NCBI RefSeq assembly: GCF_900105785.1
Contig: NZ_LT629799.1
Location: 1 to 64,000 of the forward strand
Direction of reading: 5' to 3'
DNA length: 64,000 bases
Source: Microlunatus sagamiharensis
GTDB lineage: Bacteria; Actinomycetota; Actinomycetes; Propionibacteriales; Propionibacteriaceae
Shown here: one piece after another, positions 51,625 to 61,809 of the stretch
How the letters are laid out: each line of letters opens with the position of its first letter
How positions within the stretch are numbered: the first letter of the stretch is position 1
Notes under the pieces: model-generated
The model's database searches: none
The model's input: only the letters and a program-made list of their open reading frames with translations
What the model was told of the DNA's origin: nothing
Made by a program: the position numbers and the translations under genes

Positions 51625-51738
51625 GGATCGGGCGCCGGTGTCTGGACGACCGGAGGAGCAGGACACGCTCTTCGTCCTGCGACGGAGGGAGGAAGACAGC
51701 GGGTGCGAGCCCGATCCGCGTCCGAGCGGAGCGAGGAC
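51625..51738 (-). repeat. Hairpin repeat family, copy 4
   Basis: Read on the minus strand, it shows the same order as the other copies: CGCTCCGCTCGGACGCGG, outer stem GGATCGGGC with GCCCGATCC, a middle stem CGCTGTCT with AGACACCG (one mismatch), TTCCTCCCTCC, inner stem GCAGGAC with GTCCTGC around GAAGAGCGT, then TCCGGTCGTCCA. The outer stem is GAT/ATC where copy 2 has GAC/GTC, a compensatory change. It starts 7 nt after the sdaA stop, in the sense of sdaA. Confidence 0.85.
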
Positions 51739-51745
51739 AGAAGGT

Positions 51746-53137
<1,392 letters not shown>

Positions 53138-53291
53138 GGGACCAGTGTGCCCGCTGGTACGCCCGGGGCGTCCCACCCGGCGTGGCGGGTGGAGGAGCGG
53201 GCCCCGCCGCTGCACCCAGACGGGGCCGCGCTCAGGAGCAGTCTCACGACGCCGCCAGCTGGGGCGACGGAGGCACGCCGAGAGGTCGGCC

Positions 53292-53813
53292 TCAGCCCTG
53301 CTGGCGCTCCAGCTCGACGGCGAACACGTCGTACGCGGCCTGCCCGCGCAGCACGAACCGCACCTCCTCCACCCCGGTCATCGCCCCGTGCACCGTGGCG
53401 ATCGCGATGCGGGCGGCGTCGTCCATCGGCCAGTGGTACGCGCCGGTGGAGATCGCGGGGAAGGCGACGCTGCGGGCCCCGACCTCGTCGGCCACCGCGA
53501 GGGAGCGAGTGTGGCAGGACACGAGCAGGTCGGACTTGTCGATCGTCTTGGCCCAGGTCGGGCCCACGGTGTGGATCACCCAGCGCGCCGGGAGGTCGAA
53601 GCCTTCCGTCGCGACGGCCTCACCCGTCGGCAGCCCGTCGCGGAACGTCGTCTTCCGCACGCGCCGGCACGCCTCCAGCAGCTTGGGCCCGGCGGCGCGG
53701 TGGATCGCGCCGTCCACGCCACCGCCGCCGAGCATCGTGTGGTTGGCGGCGTTGACGATCGCGTCGACGTCTTGCGTGGTCAGGTCGCCGAGCACCAGCC
53801 GGATCGAGGTCAC
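53292..53813 (-). CDS. Macrodomain O-acetyl-ADP-ribose deacetylase
   Basis: The 173-residue macrodomain protein has [40 protein letters not shown] (the catalytic Asn and Gly-rich loop) and [20 protein letters not shown] with the second phosphate-binding loop. These are the MacroD-type signatures for ADP-ribose deacetylase or mono-ADP-ribosyl hydrolase activity. GTG 53813 follows a TAGCGT box by 6 nt (leaderless). It is divergent from ctaD and stands alone. Confidence 0.9.
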   Translation of the reverse strand: MTSIRLVLGDLTTQDVDAIVNAANHTMLGGGGVDGAIHRAAGPKLLEACRRVRKTTFRDGLPTGEAVATEGFDLPARWVIHTVGPTWAKTIDKSDLLVSCHTRSLAVADEVGARSVAFPAISTGAYHWPMDDAARIAIATVHGAMTGVEEVRFVLRGQAAYDVFAVELERQQG

Positions 53814-53964
53814 GGCTCCACGCTAGGACCCGGTTCGTCCGCCAGCGGAGCGATTTGACGCGGCGGTGCGACCGGGCGGGCCCGGGGCGGGTCGCCGCAC
53901 TCCGCCCACAGCGCTGGACTCGGTAGGCTCACAGCGAACGTCTGGGCCAGTCGAAGGAGTTCCG

Positions 53965-55785
53965 GTGGCGACCACCCTGCAGCGCACCGCGACCGAGGTC
54001 GCGCTGCCGAAGCGGCAGCTGGGGACGATTTCGTGGAAGTGGATGGTGACGACCGATCACAAGGTGATCGGGAATCTCTATTTCGTGACGACGATGTTGT
54101 TCTTCTTCTTCGGCGGCATCTTGGCGTTGGGGATCCGGGCTGAGCTGGCGTTCCCGGGTTTGCAGTACATGAGCTACGAGACGTACAACCAGTTCTTCAC
54201 GATGCACGGCACGATCATGTTGCTGCTGTTCGCGACGCCGTTGTTCGCGGGTTTCGCGAACGCGATCATGCCGTTGCAGATCGGGTCGCCGGATGTGGCG
54301 TTCCCGCGGTTGAACATGTTGAGCTACTGGCTGTTTTTGTTCGGTGGTCTGGTGACGGTGTCGGGGTTCTTGTCCCCGTCGGGTCCGGCGAGCTTCGGCT
54401 GGTTCGCGTATGCGCCTCTGAGTGATGCGGTGAACTCGCCGGGTGTGGGTGGGGACCTGTGGATCATGGGTCTCTACATGGCCGGTTTGGGCACGATCTT
54501 GGGTGCGGTGAACTTCATCACCACGATCCTGACGATGCGGGCGCCGGGGATGACGATGTTCCGGATGCCGATCTTCACCTGGAACATCTTGGTCACGAGC
54601 ATCTTGGTGCTAATCGCGTTCCCGATCTTGGCGGCGGCGTTGCTGACGTTGGAGGCGGACCGGAAGCTGGGTGCGCACGTGTTCGACGCCGGCAACGGCG
54701 GTCCGATCTTGTGGCAGCACCTGTTCTGGTTCTTCGGTCACCCTGAGGTGTACATCATCGCGTTGCCGTTCTTCGGCATCATCACCGAGATCTTGCCGGT
54801 GTTCAGCAGGAAGCCGATCTTCGGCTACGTGGGCCTGGTCGGCGCGACGTTGAGCATCGCGGCGTTGAGCGTGGCGGTGTGGGCGCACCACATGTACGTG
54901 ACGGGTGCGGTGAACCTGCCGTTCTTCAGCTTCATGACGTTTCTGATTGCGGTGCCGACGGGGGTGAAGTTCTTCAACTGGATCGGCACGATGTGGGGCG
55001 GGAACATCGCGATGCGCACGCCGATGTTGTGGGCGGTGGGCTTTTTGGTGACGTTCCTGTTCGGCGGGTTGACCGGTGTGGTGCTGGCGTCTCCGCCGTT
55101 GGACTTCGCCTTGTCTGATTCGTACTTCGTGGTGGCGCACTTCCACTACGTGGTGTTCGGCACGGTGGTGTTCGCGATGTTCGCGGGGTTCTACTTCTGG
55201 TGGCCGAAGTTCACCGGTTACATGTTGGATGAGCGGTTGGGCAAGGTGCACTTCTGGTTGTTGTTCATCGGGTTCCAGGCGACGTTCTTGGTGCAGCACT
55301 GGTTGGGTGTGGAGGGCATGCCGCGTCGGTATGCGGATTATCTGCCGAACGAGGGGTTCACGGTGTTGAACCAGATCTCCTCGGCGGGGGCGTTCTTGCT
55401 GGGCGCGTCGATGTTGCCGTTCGTGTACAACGTGTGGAAGAGCAGGAACAACCCGCGGGTGGGGGTGGATGACCCGTGGGGTTGGGGTCGCAGCCTGGAG
55501 TGGGCGACGTCGTGCCCGCCGCCGCGGCACAACTTCACCTCGATCCCGCGGATCCGTTCCGAGGCGCCGGCGTTCGACCTGCACCACCCCGAGGTCGCCC
55601 TCTCGGAGTACGGCGACGAGGAGAGTCTCAAGGACAGCGCCGTGGACGCCGCCGAGGACGACGGCCGTCGCAACCTGCTCGAGGCCCGCGTGGAGGAGCG
55701 CTCCGACGACCGGGTCGACGACCAGGAGGACGTGCACCCCAACGTCTCCCCGAAGGCTCCGCCGGGGCAGGACGAGCGCGGCTGA
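53965..55785 (+). CDS. ctaD: Cytochrome c oxidase subunit I
   Basis: The 606-residue protein has twelve hydrophobic segments with the haem and copper ligands: [15 protein letters not shown] (low-spin haem His), [20 protein letters not shown] (CuB His and the cross-linked Tyr), [12 protein letters not shown] (CuB His pair) and [20 protein letters not shown] (haem a3 His). GTG 53965 has AAGGAG upstream, and a TAGGCT box lies at 53924. No ctaC or ctaE lies nearby, so it is an orphan copy. Codon use shifts sharply to TTG, GTG and GCG between about 54030 and 55500, while the polar C-terminal tail returns to normal local usage. Confidence 0.95.
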   Translation: MATTLQRTATEVALPKRQLGTISWKWMVTTDHKVIGNLYFVTTMLFFFFGGILALGIRAELAFPGLQYMSYETYNQFFTMHGTIMLLLFATPLFAGFANAIMPLQIGSPDVAFPRLNMLSYWLFLFGGLVTVSGFLSPSGPASFGWFAYAPLSDAVNSPGVGGDLWIMGLYMAGLGTILGAVNFITTILTMRAPGMTMFRMPIFTWNILVTSILVLIAFPILAAALLTLEADRKLGAHVFDAGNGGPILWQHLFWFFGHPEVYIIALPFFGIITEILPVFSRKPIFGYVGLVGATLSIAALSVAVWAHHMYVTGAVNLPFFSFMTFLIAVPTGVKFFNWIGTMWGGNIAMRTPMLWAVGFLVTFLFGGLTGVVLASPPLDFALSDSYFVVAHFHYVVFGTVVFAMFAGFYFWWPKFTGYMLDERLGKVHFWLLFIGFQATFLVQHWLGVEGMPRRYADYLPNEGFTVLNQISSAGAFLLGASMLPFVYNVWKSRNNPRVGVDDPWGWGRSLEWATSCPPPRHNFTSIPRIRSEAPAFDLHHPEVALSEYGDEESLKDSAVDAAEDDGRRNLLEARVEERSDDRVDDQEDVHPNVSPKAPPGQDERG

Positions 55786-55794
55786 GCCGACGGC

Positions 55795-55814
55795 CTCGAC
55801 GGCGCACCGTCGAG
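55795..55814. terminator. Bidirectional hairpin between ctaD and the excalibur gene
   Basis: CTCGACGG (55795-55802) and CCGTCGAG (55807-55814) pair perfectly around CGCA in the 39-nt gap between convergent genes. Both flanks end close to stop codons. Confidence 0.55.
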
Positions 55815-55824
55815 CCCGGGCTGC

Positions 55825-56112
55825 TCACCGCTTCTCGCAGGCGATGCCGTCCTTGTCGCGGTCGAGGCCCTTGTTCTTGCTCATCGCGGTCTTGTAGATC
55901 TTGGTGCTCTTCTTGTAGTTCGTGACCGGCTTGGACGAGGTCTTGTCCTTCGCCCCGGACTTGCCGACGCCGTGCGGGTACTTCTTGTTGAGCGCCGTGC
56001 AGTTCTTGTAGATGCCGCTGGCGGCCTCGGCCGAGACGGTCGTGGTGGCCAGGGGCAGGGCGAGGACGGCGGCGCTGGCGACGAGTGCAGCTGCGTGCTT
56101 GAGCGAGATCAT
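55825..56112 (-). CDS. Secreted excalibur calcium-binding domain protein
   Basis: The 95-residue protein has a signal peptide (HAAALVASAAVLALPLATTT, cut near SAEA) and one excalibur domain: YKNCTALNKKYPHGVGKSG at its start and the EF-hand-like DRDKDGIACEKR at its end, with the conserved Cys pair. Such proteins are exported and probably bind calcium. The linker is Lys/Ser/Thr rich. ATG 56112 is the start. It is convergent with ctaD. Confidence 0.85.
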   Translation of the reverse strand: MISLKHAAALVASAAVLALPLATTTVSAEAASGIYKNCTALNKKYPHGVGKSGAKDKTSSKPVTNYKKSTKIYKTAMSKNKGLDRDKDGIACEKR

Positions 56113-56282
56113 GCGCAGACCGTACGGATCGGTCCCGCCGCGCGTGGCTGATCCGGCAAGGTCCACCCTCAGGGGTGGCACTGGGGCCCGCTGGCTGAGC
56201 GCGCAGCCCGACGCCGTGCCGCGCGGGCACGATGGGCTCTCGTGGACCTGCTGACGACGACCTCCGCCCGGGGACACCGACC

Positions 56283-56990
56283 GTGCTAGACGCTCTCGGC
56301 TGGGGCGCCGTGGCGGCGGCGTCGCTGCTCGTCGGCGCCGTGCTGGCTCTGCTGCGGACGTGGCGCGCGGGCCTCATCGGCGGGGTGCTGGCCTTCGGCG
56401 CCGGTGCCCTCATCTCGAGCGTCTCGTTCGAGCTCGCGCAGGAGGGGCTGCGCCTCGGGGGCCCGCTGCCGGTCGCCATCGGCATCGCGGTGGGTGCGCT
56501 GGCCTTCTTCTTCGCCAACCGGGCCGTCGACCGGATCGGTGGGCGGAAGGGCGGTGGCGCGGGCGGTCTGCCGCTTGCGGTCGGAGCCCTCCTCGACGGG
56601 ATCCCCGAGCAGGCCGTCCTCGGCATCGGCCTGGCGTCCGGCGAGGGCGTGAGCGTCGCCCTGCTCGTCGCGATCTTCGTGTCCAACCTGCCCGAGTCGA
56701 TCGGCTCGGCGAGCGACATGCGCGCGAACGGCAAGGGCCGTGGTGTCGTCCTCGGGCTGTGGGCGGCGGTCGCCGTGGTCTGTGCCCTCGCGACCCTGGG
56801 GGGCTACGCCCTGGCCTCGGTTGCGGGTGGTCAGGTCCGAGCGGGCATCGACGCCTTCGCCGCGGGTGCGCTGCTCGTCATGCTCATCGACTCGATGGTC
56901 CCCGAGGCGCACGACAAGGCGGGCAACCGGGCCGGCCTCGTCACCGTCATCGGCTTCGCCGTCGCGGCCGCCCTGTCGAACCTGACCTGA
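56283..56990 (+). CDS. ZIP-family metal transporter
   Basis: The 235-residue membrane protein has about seven helices: GWGAVAAASLLVGAVLALLR, GGVLAFGAGALISSVSFELA and GVSVALLVAIFVSNLPESIG with the metal-binding NxPE motif. It also has the LLDGIPEQAVLGIGLASGEG helix with a D-G-I-P-E motif, and a C-terminal AGALLVMLIDSMVPEAHDKA with the His-bearing MVPEAH signature. These are ZIP landmarks. The metal may be zinc, manganese or iron. GTG 56283 is the best start; there is no clear ribosome binding site. It is convergent with the acetate symporter gene. Confidence 0.82.
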   Translation: MLDALGWGAVAAASLLVGAVLALLRTWRAGLIGGVLAFGAGALISSVSFELAQEGLRLGGPLPVAIGIAVGALAFFFANRAVDRIGGRKGGGAGGLPLAVGALLDGIPEQAVLGIGLASGEGVSVALLVAIFVSNLPESIGSASDMRANGKGRGVVLGLWAAVAVVCALATLGGYALASVAGGQVRAGIDAFAAGALLVMLIDSMVPEAHDKAGNRAGLVTVIGFAVAAALSNLT

Positions 56991-57035
56991 CCTGAACCCG
57001 GTCCGCTCGAGCGGGGCGGCCGCCTCGGCGCTCTT

Positions 57036-57057
57036 CAGTGCGAGCTCAGTGCGAGCT
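57036..57057. repeat. 11-bp tandem duplication at the actP stop
   Basis: CAGTGCGAGCT occurs twice in tandem (57036-57046 and 57047-57057). The second copy carries the last codons and stop of actP. It appears to be a recent small duplication outside the coding sequence and leaves the protein unchanged. Confidence 0.6.
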
Positions 57058-58680
57058 CGCCTTCTCCGCGCCCGCCCCGGTGAGGGAGCGGACCTCGAGC
57101 TCGTCGTAGCGCCGCTGGCTCTCGTCGTCCTTGCTGACCAGGGTCCCGATGATCCCGCAGAGGAAGCCGATCGGGATCGACACCAGGCCCGGGTTGCGCA
57201 GCGGGAACCACGCGAAGTCCGCGTTCGGGAAGAGCGACGTCTCGGTGCCCGACCCGACGGGGGAGAAGACCACCAGCACGACGGCGGCGATCAGGCCGCC
57301 GTAGATGCTCGCGGTCGCCCCGACGGTGTTGAAGCGGCGCCAGAAGAGGTTGAAGAGCAGCGCGGGGAGGTTCGCCGACGCCGCAACCGCGAAGGCCAGG
57401 GCGACGAGGAAGGCGATGTTCAGCCGTTGCGCCGGGATGGCCAGCGCGATGGCGACCGCGCCGATGCCGAAGGCGGCGATCCGCACGACGACCATCTCGC
57501 TGCGCTCCGACGCCTTGCCCTTCTTGATCACGCTCGCGTAGATGTCGTGCGCGACCGACGAGGCGGAGGTGAGCGTGAGCCCGGCGACCACCGCGAGGAT
57601 CGTCGCGAAGGCGACCGCCGAGATCAGCGCCAGCAGCACCGCGCCGCCGAGCGTCCCGTCCCCGCCGCCGACCGCCTGGGCGAGCAGCGGCGAGGCCGCG
57701 TTCCCCGACGACGTCTGGATCGGGCTGCCCTTGGCCGTGTCGACGAGGGCCGCGGCGCCGAAGCCGAGGACCAGCGTCATCAGGTAGAAGGCGCCGATGA
57801 GCCCGATGGCCCACAGCACCGACTTGCGGGCGGCCTGTGCCGTCGGGGTCGTGTAGAAGCGGATGAGGATGTGGGGCAGGCCGGCGGTGCCGAGCACCAG
57901 CGCCAGCCCGAGCGAGAGGAAGTCGAACTTGCCGACGAGGTCCTTGCCGTAGAGCTGGCCGGGCTGCAGGAACGCCTCGCCCTTGCCCGAGCGCTCCGCC
58001 GCGGCCCCGAGCAGCTCGGAGAGGTTGAAGTGGAACTGGGCCAGCACCAGGATCGTGATCAGCAGCGTGCCGATGATCAGCAGCACGGCCTTGACGATCT
58101 GCACCCAGGTGGTGCCCTTCATGCCGCCGAGCGTCACGTAGACGATCATCAGGATGCCGACGCCGACGATCACCAGGTTCTTGACGCTCGGGTCGCTGAC
58201 GCCGAGGAGCAGGCCGACGAGGCTGCCGGCGCCGACCATCTGCGCGAGCAGGTAGAAGATCGACACGACGATCGTCGAGGACGCGGCCGCGCTGCGGACG
58301 GGCACCTGGCGCATCCGGTACGCGAGCTGGTCGGCCATCGTGTAGCGCCCGGAGTTGCGCAGCAGCTCGGCCACGAGCAGCAGGGCGACGAGCCAGGCGA
58401 CGAGGAAGCCGATCGAGTAGAGGAAGCCGTCGTAGCCGTACAGCGCGATCGAGCCGGAGATGCCGAGGAACGACGCCGCCGACATGTAATCGCCGCCGAT
58501 GGCCAGGCCGTTCTGGAAGCCGGTGAACGAGCGCCCACCGGCGTAGTAGTCGGCGGCGCTCTTGTTCTGCCGCGAGGCCCAGAAGGTGATGCCGAGCGTC
58601 ACGGCGACGACGGCCAGGAAGAGCCCGATCGTCAGGCCGCGGTTGTCCCCGGCGGCGAGCGGGGCGAGCAGGGGGCTCAT
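57046..58680 (-). CDS. actP: Cation/acetate symporter ActP (SSS family)
   Basis: The 544-residue sodium:solute symporter has about 13 helices with the SSS core motifs: ITFWASRQNKSAADYYAGGR, GDYMSAASFLGISGSIALYG (sodium-binding region), RNSGRYTMADQLAYRMRQVP and TAGLPHILIRFYTTPTAQAA. The SAAxYYAGGR and ADQLAYRM motifs mark the ActP (acetate/glycolate) group. ATG 58680 overlaps the DUF485 stop (ATGA), as in the widespread yjcH-actP pair. It probably imports acetate or other short carboxylates. Confidence 0.92.
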   Translation of the reverse strand: MSPLLAPLAAGDNRGLTIGLFLAVVAVTLGITFWASRQNKSAADYYAGGRSFTGFQNGLAIGGDYMSAASFLGISGSIALYGYDGFLYSIGFLVAWLVALLLVAELLRNSGRYTMADQLAYRMRQVPVRSAAASSTIVVSIFYLLAQMVGAGSLVGLLLGVSDPSVKNLVIVGVGILMIVYVTLGGMKGTTWVQIVKAVLLIIGTLLITILVLAQFHFNLSELLGAAAERSGKGEAFLQPGQLYGKDLVGKFDFLSLGLALVLGTAGLPHILIRFYTTPTAQAARKSVLWAIGLIGAFYLMTLVLGFGAAALVDTAKGSPIQTSSGNAASPLLAQAVGGGDGTLGGAVLLALISAVAFATILAVVAGLTLTSASSVAHDIYASVIKKGKASERSEMVVVRIAAFGIGAVAIALAIPAQRLNIAFLVALAFAVAASANLPALLFNLFWRRFNTVGATASIYGGLIAAVVLVVFSPVGSGTETSLFPNADFAWFPLRNPGLVSIPIGFLCGIIGTLVSKDDESQRRYDELEVRSLTGAGAEKASSH

Positions 58681-59042
58681 CGCCCGGTCTCGCTCTCGAA
58701 GCGCTCACGCAGCTGCGTGGCCAGCGGGTCGAGCTCGCGGCCGGCGTGGCGCGCGTACAGGGCGGCGATCACGAACGTCGACACGAACTGCAGCAGCCCG
58801 AAGACCACGGCGACGTTGACGTGCCCGACCACCGGGGTGTCCATGAAGCCGCGCGCCCAGTTGTTGCAGACGACGTAGGTGACGTACCAGACCAGGAACG
58901 CGATCGTCGCCGGGATGGCGAAGCGGCGGTAGTTCTTGCGGAGCTGCGCGAAGCCCGGGTCGGCCGCCAGGTCGGCGTACGCCTGCTCGCTGCTCTTGCC
59001 CTCGTGCTGCGGGGCCTTCTGCCCCCGTCGTGCGCGTGCCAT
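58677..59042 (-). CDS. DUF485 membrane protein, ActP partner (YjcH-like)
   Basis: The 121-residue protein has two membrane helices (FAIPATIAFLVWYVTYVVCN and VAVVFGLLQFVSTFVIAALY) framing a short loop with NWARGFMDTPV, the DUF485 pattern. It is the regular upstream partner of actP, here overlapping it by four bases. A role in assembly or modulation of the symporter is assumed for the family. ATG 59042 is the start. Confidence 0.9.
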   Translation of the reverse strand: MARARRGQKAPQHEGKSSEQAYADLAADPGFAQLRKNYRRFAIPATIAFLVWYVTYVVCNNWARGFMDTPVVGHVNVAVVFGLLQFVSTFVIAALYARHAGRELDPLATQLRERFESETGR

Positions 59043-59141
59043 CCCAGACCTCCGTTGGTCGCCGATGACGGCAGACCATACCTATGACTGGTCTGGTGCG
59101 TGGAGAGGCACGCGTCGGAGCGGGAACGTTCCCGGTGAACC

Positions 59142-59966
59142 TCAGCGCGCCAGCACCCGCAGCAACGCCTCCGGCGTCTCGATCTGGGGAAGGTGGCCGG
59201 TCTCGGGCAGCAGCTCGAACTGCGCGCCCGGGATCAGGGCCGCATACGCCCGCCCGACCTCGGCGTCGACGATCCGATCAGCCGTACCCGTGACGACGGT
59301 GGTGGGGACGTCGATGCTGGGCAGCCGCTCCGCCAACGTCGGGTCGGTCATCGTCGAGCCGCCGTAGACCGCGAGCGCGGCCCGGTTGCCGGGCATCGAC
59401 TCGCGCACCTCGGGTAGCAGCGCTTCCGGGTCGAGGCGGAACCGGTCGGGCTCGTGGTAGCTGAGGTCGGCGACCTCGTCGAGGGTGAGGGCGAAGAAGT
59501 CGGCGGGCAGGTGGCCCTCCACCGCCAGACCGACCGCGCCGACCAGCGTCAGGTCCCGCCAGCGGGCTCGGGCGGGCCCGTGGCCGGCCAGGGCCGCGAG
59601 CTCGGCGGCCACCCAGCCTCCGACGGAGTTGCCGACCACGCTGAGGTCGGCCAGGTCGAGCTGCTCGACCAGGGCCGCGTACGTCGCCGCGAGGGCACGG
59701 GCGCTGCTGAGGCCGGCTGGACGTGGAGTCCCGGCAAAGCCGGGGTGCACGGGCGTGAGCACCCGTACGCCGAGCGTCGACGCCAGGAGCCCGGCGAACG
59801 CGGTCACCGACTGGGGGCCCGCCCCGCCGTGCAGGAGGAGGAACGGACGGCCCGTCCCCTGATCGTCGACGGTGATCGGGACGACCCCGACGCCGGGCAC
59901 GTCCAGGTCGGACGTGCTCGTGCGCGTCGTCGCGGCGGGTTGGGTGGTTGTGCTCGGGTCGGTCAT
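59142..59966 (-). CDS. Alpha/beta hydrolase
   Basis: The 274-residue protein has an oxyanion-hole motif FLLLHGGAGPQ, the nucleophile elbow LSVVGNSVGGWVAAELAALA (Ser in GNSVGG), a late acid residue in VVTGTADRIVDAEVGRAYAA and the catalytic His in LLPETGHLPQIETPEALL. It fits the general alpha/beta hydrolase fold without a specific substrate clue. ATG 59966 has GAGGAG about 12 nt upstream. It is divergent from a MarR gene, and a shared AT-rich palindrome implies control by that regulator. Confidence 0.85.
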   Translation of the reverse strand: MTDPSTTTQPAATTRTSTSDLDVPGVGVVPITVDDQGTGRPFLLLHGGAGPQSVTAFAGLLASTLGVRVLTPVHPGFAGTPRPAGLSSARALAATYAALVEQLDLADLSVVGNSVGGWVAAELAALAGHGPARARWRDLTLVGAVGLAVEGHLPADFFALTLDEVADLSYHEPDRFRLDPEALLPEVRESMPGNRAALAVYGGSTMTDPTLAERLPSIDVPTTVVTGTADRIVDAEVGRAYAALIPGAQFELLPETGHLPQIETPEALLRVLAR

Positions 59967-59995
59967 CAAGGCGCTCCTCGGTCGGCTTCAGTGCC

Positions 59996-60015
59996 TATAT
60001 AAGCACACTTATATA
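59996..60015. promoter_or_regulatory. MarR-type operator between the hydrolase and MarR genes
   Basis: TATATAAG (59996-60003), spacer CACA, CTTATATA (60008-60015) is a perfect 8+8 inverted repeat. It is a rare AT-rich patch and probably overlaps -10 elements of both divergent genes. It has the size and symmetry of MarR operators. Confidence 0.75.
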
Positions 60016-60017
60016 AG

Positions 60018-60473
60018 GTGACTGAGGAAGTACCGTACGATCGGGTCATGGCGACGTTGCAGGAGGTCGGTCTGGCCGTGAAGCGGCTCCAGTGGCGGCA
60101 CCACCGGGCGGCGAACCAGGGGTTGGCGACGCTCGGGCTTTCGCTGGTCCAGTGGGACGTGCTGCGCCACCTCGACGCGCAGCCGGAGGCGTCGCTCCAC
60201 GACCTCGCTCAGCTGACGTTCCAGACGGACCAGTCGATGGGTGCCCTGGCCGTACGGATGGTCGAGCGCGGTCTGCTGGAGCGCGTGGGAGGGCCGGGCC
60301 GCGCCGTGCGGCACCGCCTCACCGGGCGCGGGGAGGAGGTTCGCGGCGCGGGAAGCGCGGTGCTGGACGAGGTCCTGCGGGAGTCGTTCGGCGGTCTCGC
60401 GCCGGACCAGCTCGACCGGCTGCACGACCTGCTGTCCCAGGCGCTGGCCACGGCGGGCGCGAGCGCGCGCTGA
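60018..60473 (+). CDS. MarR-family transcriptional regulator
   Basis: The 151-residue protein has a MarR fold: LGLSLVQWDVLRHLDAQPEA, SLHDLAQLTFQTDQSMGALA (recognition helix) and VRMVERGLLERVGGPGRAVR (wing). GTG 60018 lies immediately after the palindrome; ATG 60048 is the alternative start and would leave room for a normal leader. It likely represses the divergent hydrolase and itself through the TATATAAG palindrome, lifted by a small ligand. It is convergent with the DUF808 gene. Confidence 0.87.
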   Translation: MTEEVPYDRVMATLQEVGLAVKRLQWRHHRAANQGLATLGLSLVQWDVLRHLDAQPEASLHDLAQLTFQTDQSMGALAVRMVERGLLERVGGPGRAVRHRLTGRGEEVRGAGSAVLDEVLRESFGGLAPDQLDRLHDLLSQALATAGASAR

Positions 60474-60500
60474 TCGGACGGTCAGGTCGGGGCCGGCGCC

Positions 60501-61445
60501 TCAGTGCTGCGCGGCACCCTTCCGCTTCGGCAGCACGTGCAGGACGGCGACGACGACCGCGCCGACGACGATCCCGATGATCGCGGAGGCAAGCGTGTTG
60601 GCGAGCCAGCCGAGGACCCCGCCGATCCCGGGGACGCCGTGCACAGCCTCCTCGAGATGGTGCACGAGCGCGTACGGGGCGTGCCAGCCGAGCTCGTCGG
60701 TGCCGACGAGCAGGATGTGGCCGCCGACCCAGAGCATCGCGACCATGCCGACGGTGGACAGCACGGCGAGGAGCTTCGGCATCCCGCGGACGAGCAGCCC
60801 GCCGAGCCTCTGCGCCCCCTCGGAGTCACGGCGGGTCAGGTGCAGCCCGACGTCGTCCATCTTGACGATCAGCGCGACGACGCCGTAGACGAGCGCGGTG
60901 ATCGCGATGCCGACCACGACGAGGATGACCGCCCGTGAGACCAGACCCTCGTCGGCGACCTCGTTGAGCGAGATGACCATGATCTCGGCCGACAGGATGA
61001 AGTCGGTGCGGATGGCCCCGCTGACCATCGTCTTCTCCTGGTCGGGGCCCTGCGCGGCCGCGGGCGCCTCCTCCTTGGCCGGGTGGTGCCCGCTGACCTT
61101 CTCCCAGATCTTCTCCGCGCCCTCGAAGGAGAGGTAGACGCCGCCGACCATGAGGATCGGAGTCAGCGCCCACGGCAGAAACTGGCTGAGCAGCAGGATC
61201 GCCGGGAGGATGATCAGGAGCTTGTTGCGCAGCGAGCCGATCGCGATCTTCCTGATCATCGGCAGCTCGCGGTCGGCGGTGAAGCCGGTGACGTAGCGCG
61301 GGGTGACCGCGGTGTCGTCGACCACGACCCCCGCCGCCTTGACGCTCGCCCGTCCCGCGGCCGCACCGACGTCGTCGACCGACGCCGCCGCGAGCCGGGC
61401 CAGGGCGGCCACGTCGTCGAGCAGGGCCGCCAGGCCGCCGCTCAT
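60501..61445 (-). CDS. DUF808 membrane protein
   Basis: The 314-residue protein starts SGGLAALLDDVAALARLAAA, then SVDDVGAAAGRASVKAAGVV with DDTAVTPRYVTG, the conserved opening of DUF808 (YedI-like). It has about six helices (LLIILPAILLLSQFLPWALT, AVILVVVGIAITALVYGVVA, ASAIIGIVVGAVVVAVLHVL). YedI-type proteins are inner-membrane proteins of unknown function. ATG 61445 is the start. It is convergent with the MarR gene. Confidence 0.88.
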   Translation of the reverse strand: MSGGLAALLDDVAALARLAAASVDDVGAAAGRASVKAAGVVVDDTAVTPRYVTGFTADRELPMIRKIAIGSLRNKLLIILPAILLLSQFLPWALTPILMVGGVYLSFEGAEKIWEKVSGHHPAKEEAPAAAQGPDQEKTMVSGAIRTDFILSAEIMVISLNEVADEGLVSRAVILVVVGIAITALVYGVVALIVKMDDVGLHLTRRDSEGAQRLGGLLVRGMPKLLAVLSTVGMVAMLWVGGHILLVGTDELGWHAPYALVHHLEEAVHGVPGIGGVLGWLANTLASAIIGIVVGAVVVAVLHVLPKRKGAAQH

Positions 61446-61604
61446 CGGGCGGTTCCCGCTCGCTCGATCATGGGGTGAACGGTAACGGCTCGAGGGCCTT
61501 CCTCCGAGGTCGTCGATGTCGGCGCGCGGCTCACGGCTCGTCGCACTGCTCGCCGACCCGGTGCCCGTGTACCGTCCGAGGCCCCGCACCGAAAGCAGGT
61601 CTGC

Positions 61605-61769
61605 GTGAACGACATCGACATCACCGGTTACGTCGTGCTGGCCCTCATGGTGCTCGGCGTCTGGTTCGTCCTGACCGTCCAGCGCCAACTCAAGCAGATC
61701 GCCGCTGACGTCCGTGCGATCCGGGAGGCCGCGGGTCATCAGCCCGCCCAGCCTCCGTCGGCCCCGTAG
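61605..61769 (+). CDS. Small single-pass membrane protein (54 residues)
   Basis: The frame from GTG 61605 encodes NDIDITGYVVLALMVLGVWF, then VLTVQRQLKQIAADVRAIRE and a short Gln/Pro tail. One membrane helix (about residues 8-26) is followed by a basic amphipathic helix. AGCAGG lies upstream as a modest ribosome binding site. The pattern of a short N-terminal loop, one helix and a charged coil is common in small actinobacterial membrane proteins, but I cannot name a family. Codon bias is normal for this genome. Confidence 0.55.
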   Translation: MNDIDITGYVVLALMVLGVWFVLTVQRQLKQIAADVRAIREAAGHQPAQPPSAP

Positions 61770-61809
61770 ACGGGTCTCGACGGACGATCCGGCCTCGCGC
61801 GGCAGCTCC

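Noticed and set aside
57003-57014. CCGCTCGAGCGG as a terminator between ZIP and actP
   Set aside because: The 12-bp palindrome has no loop and too few pairs to fold as an RNA hairpin.
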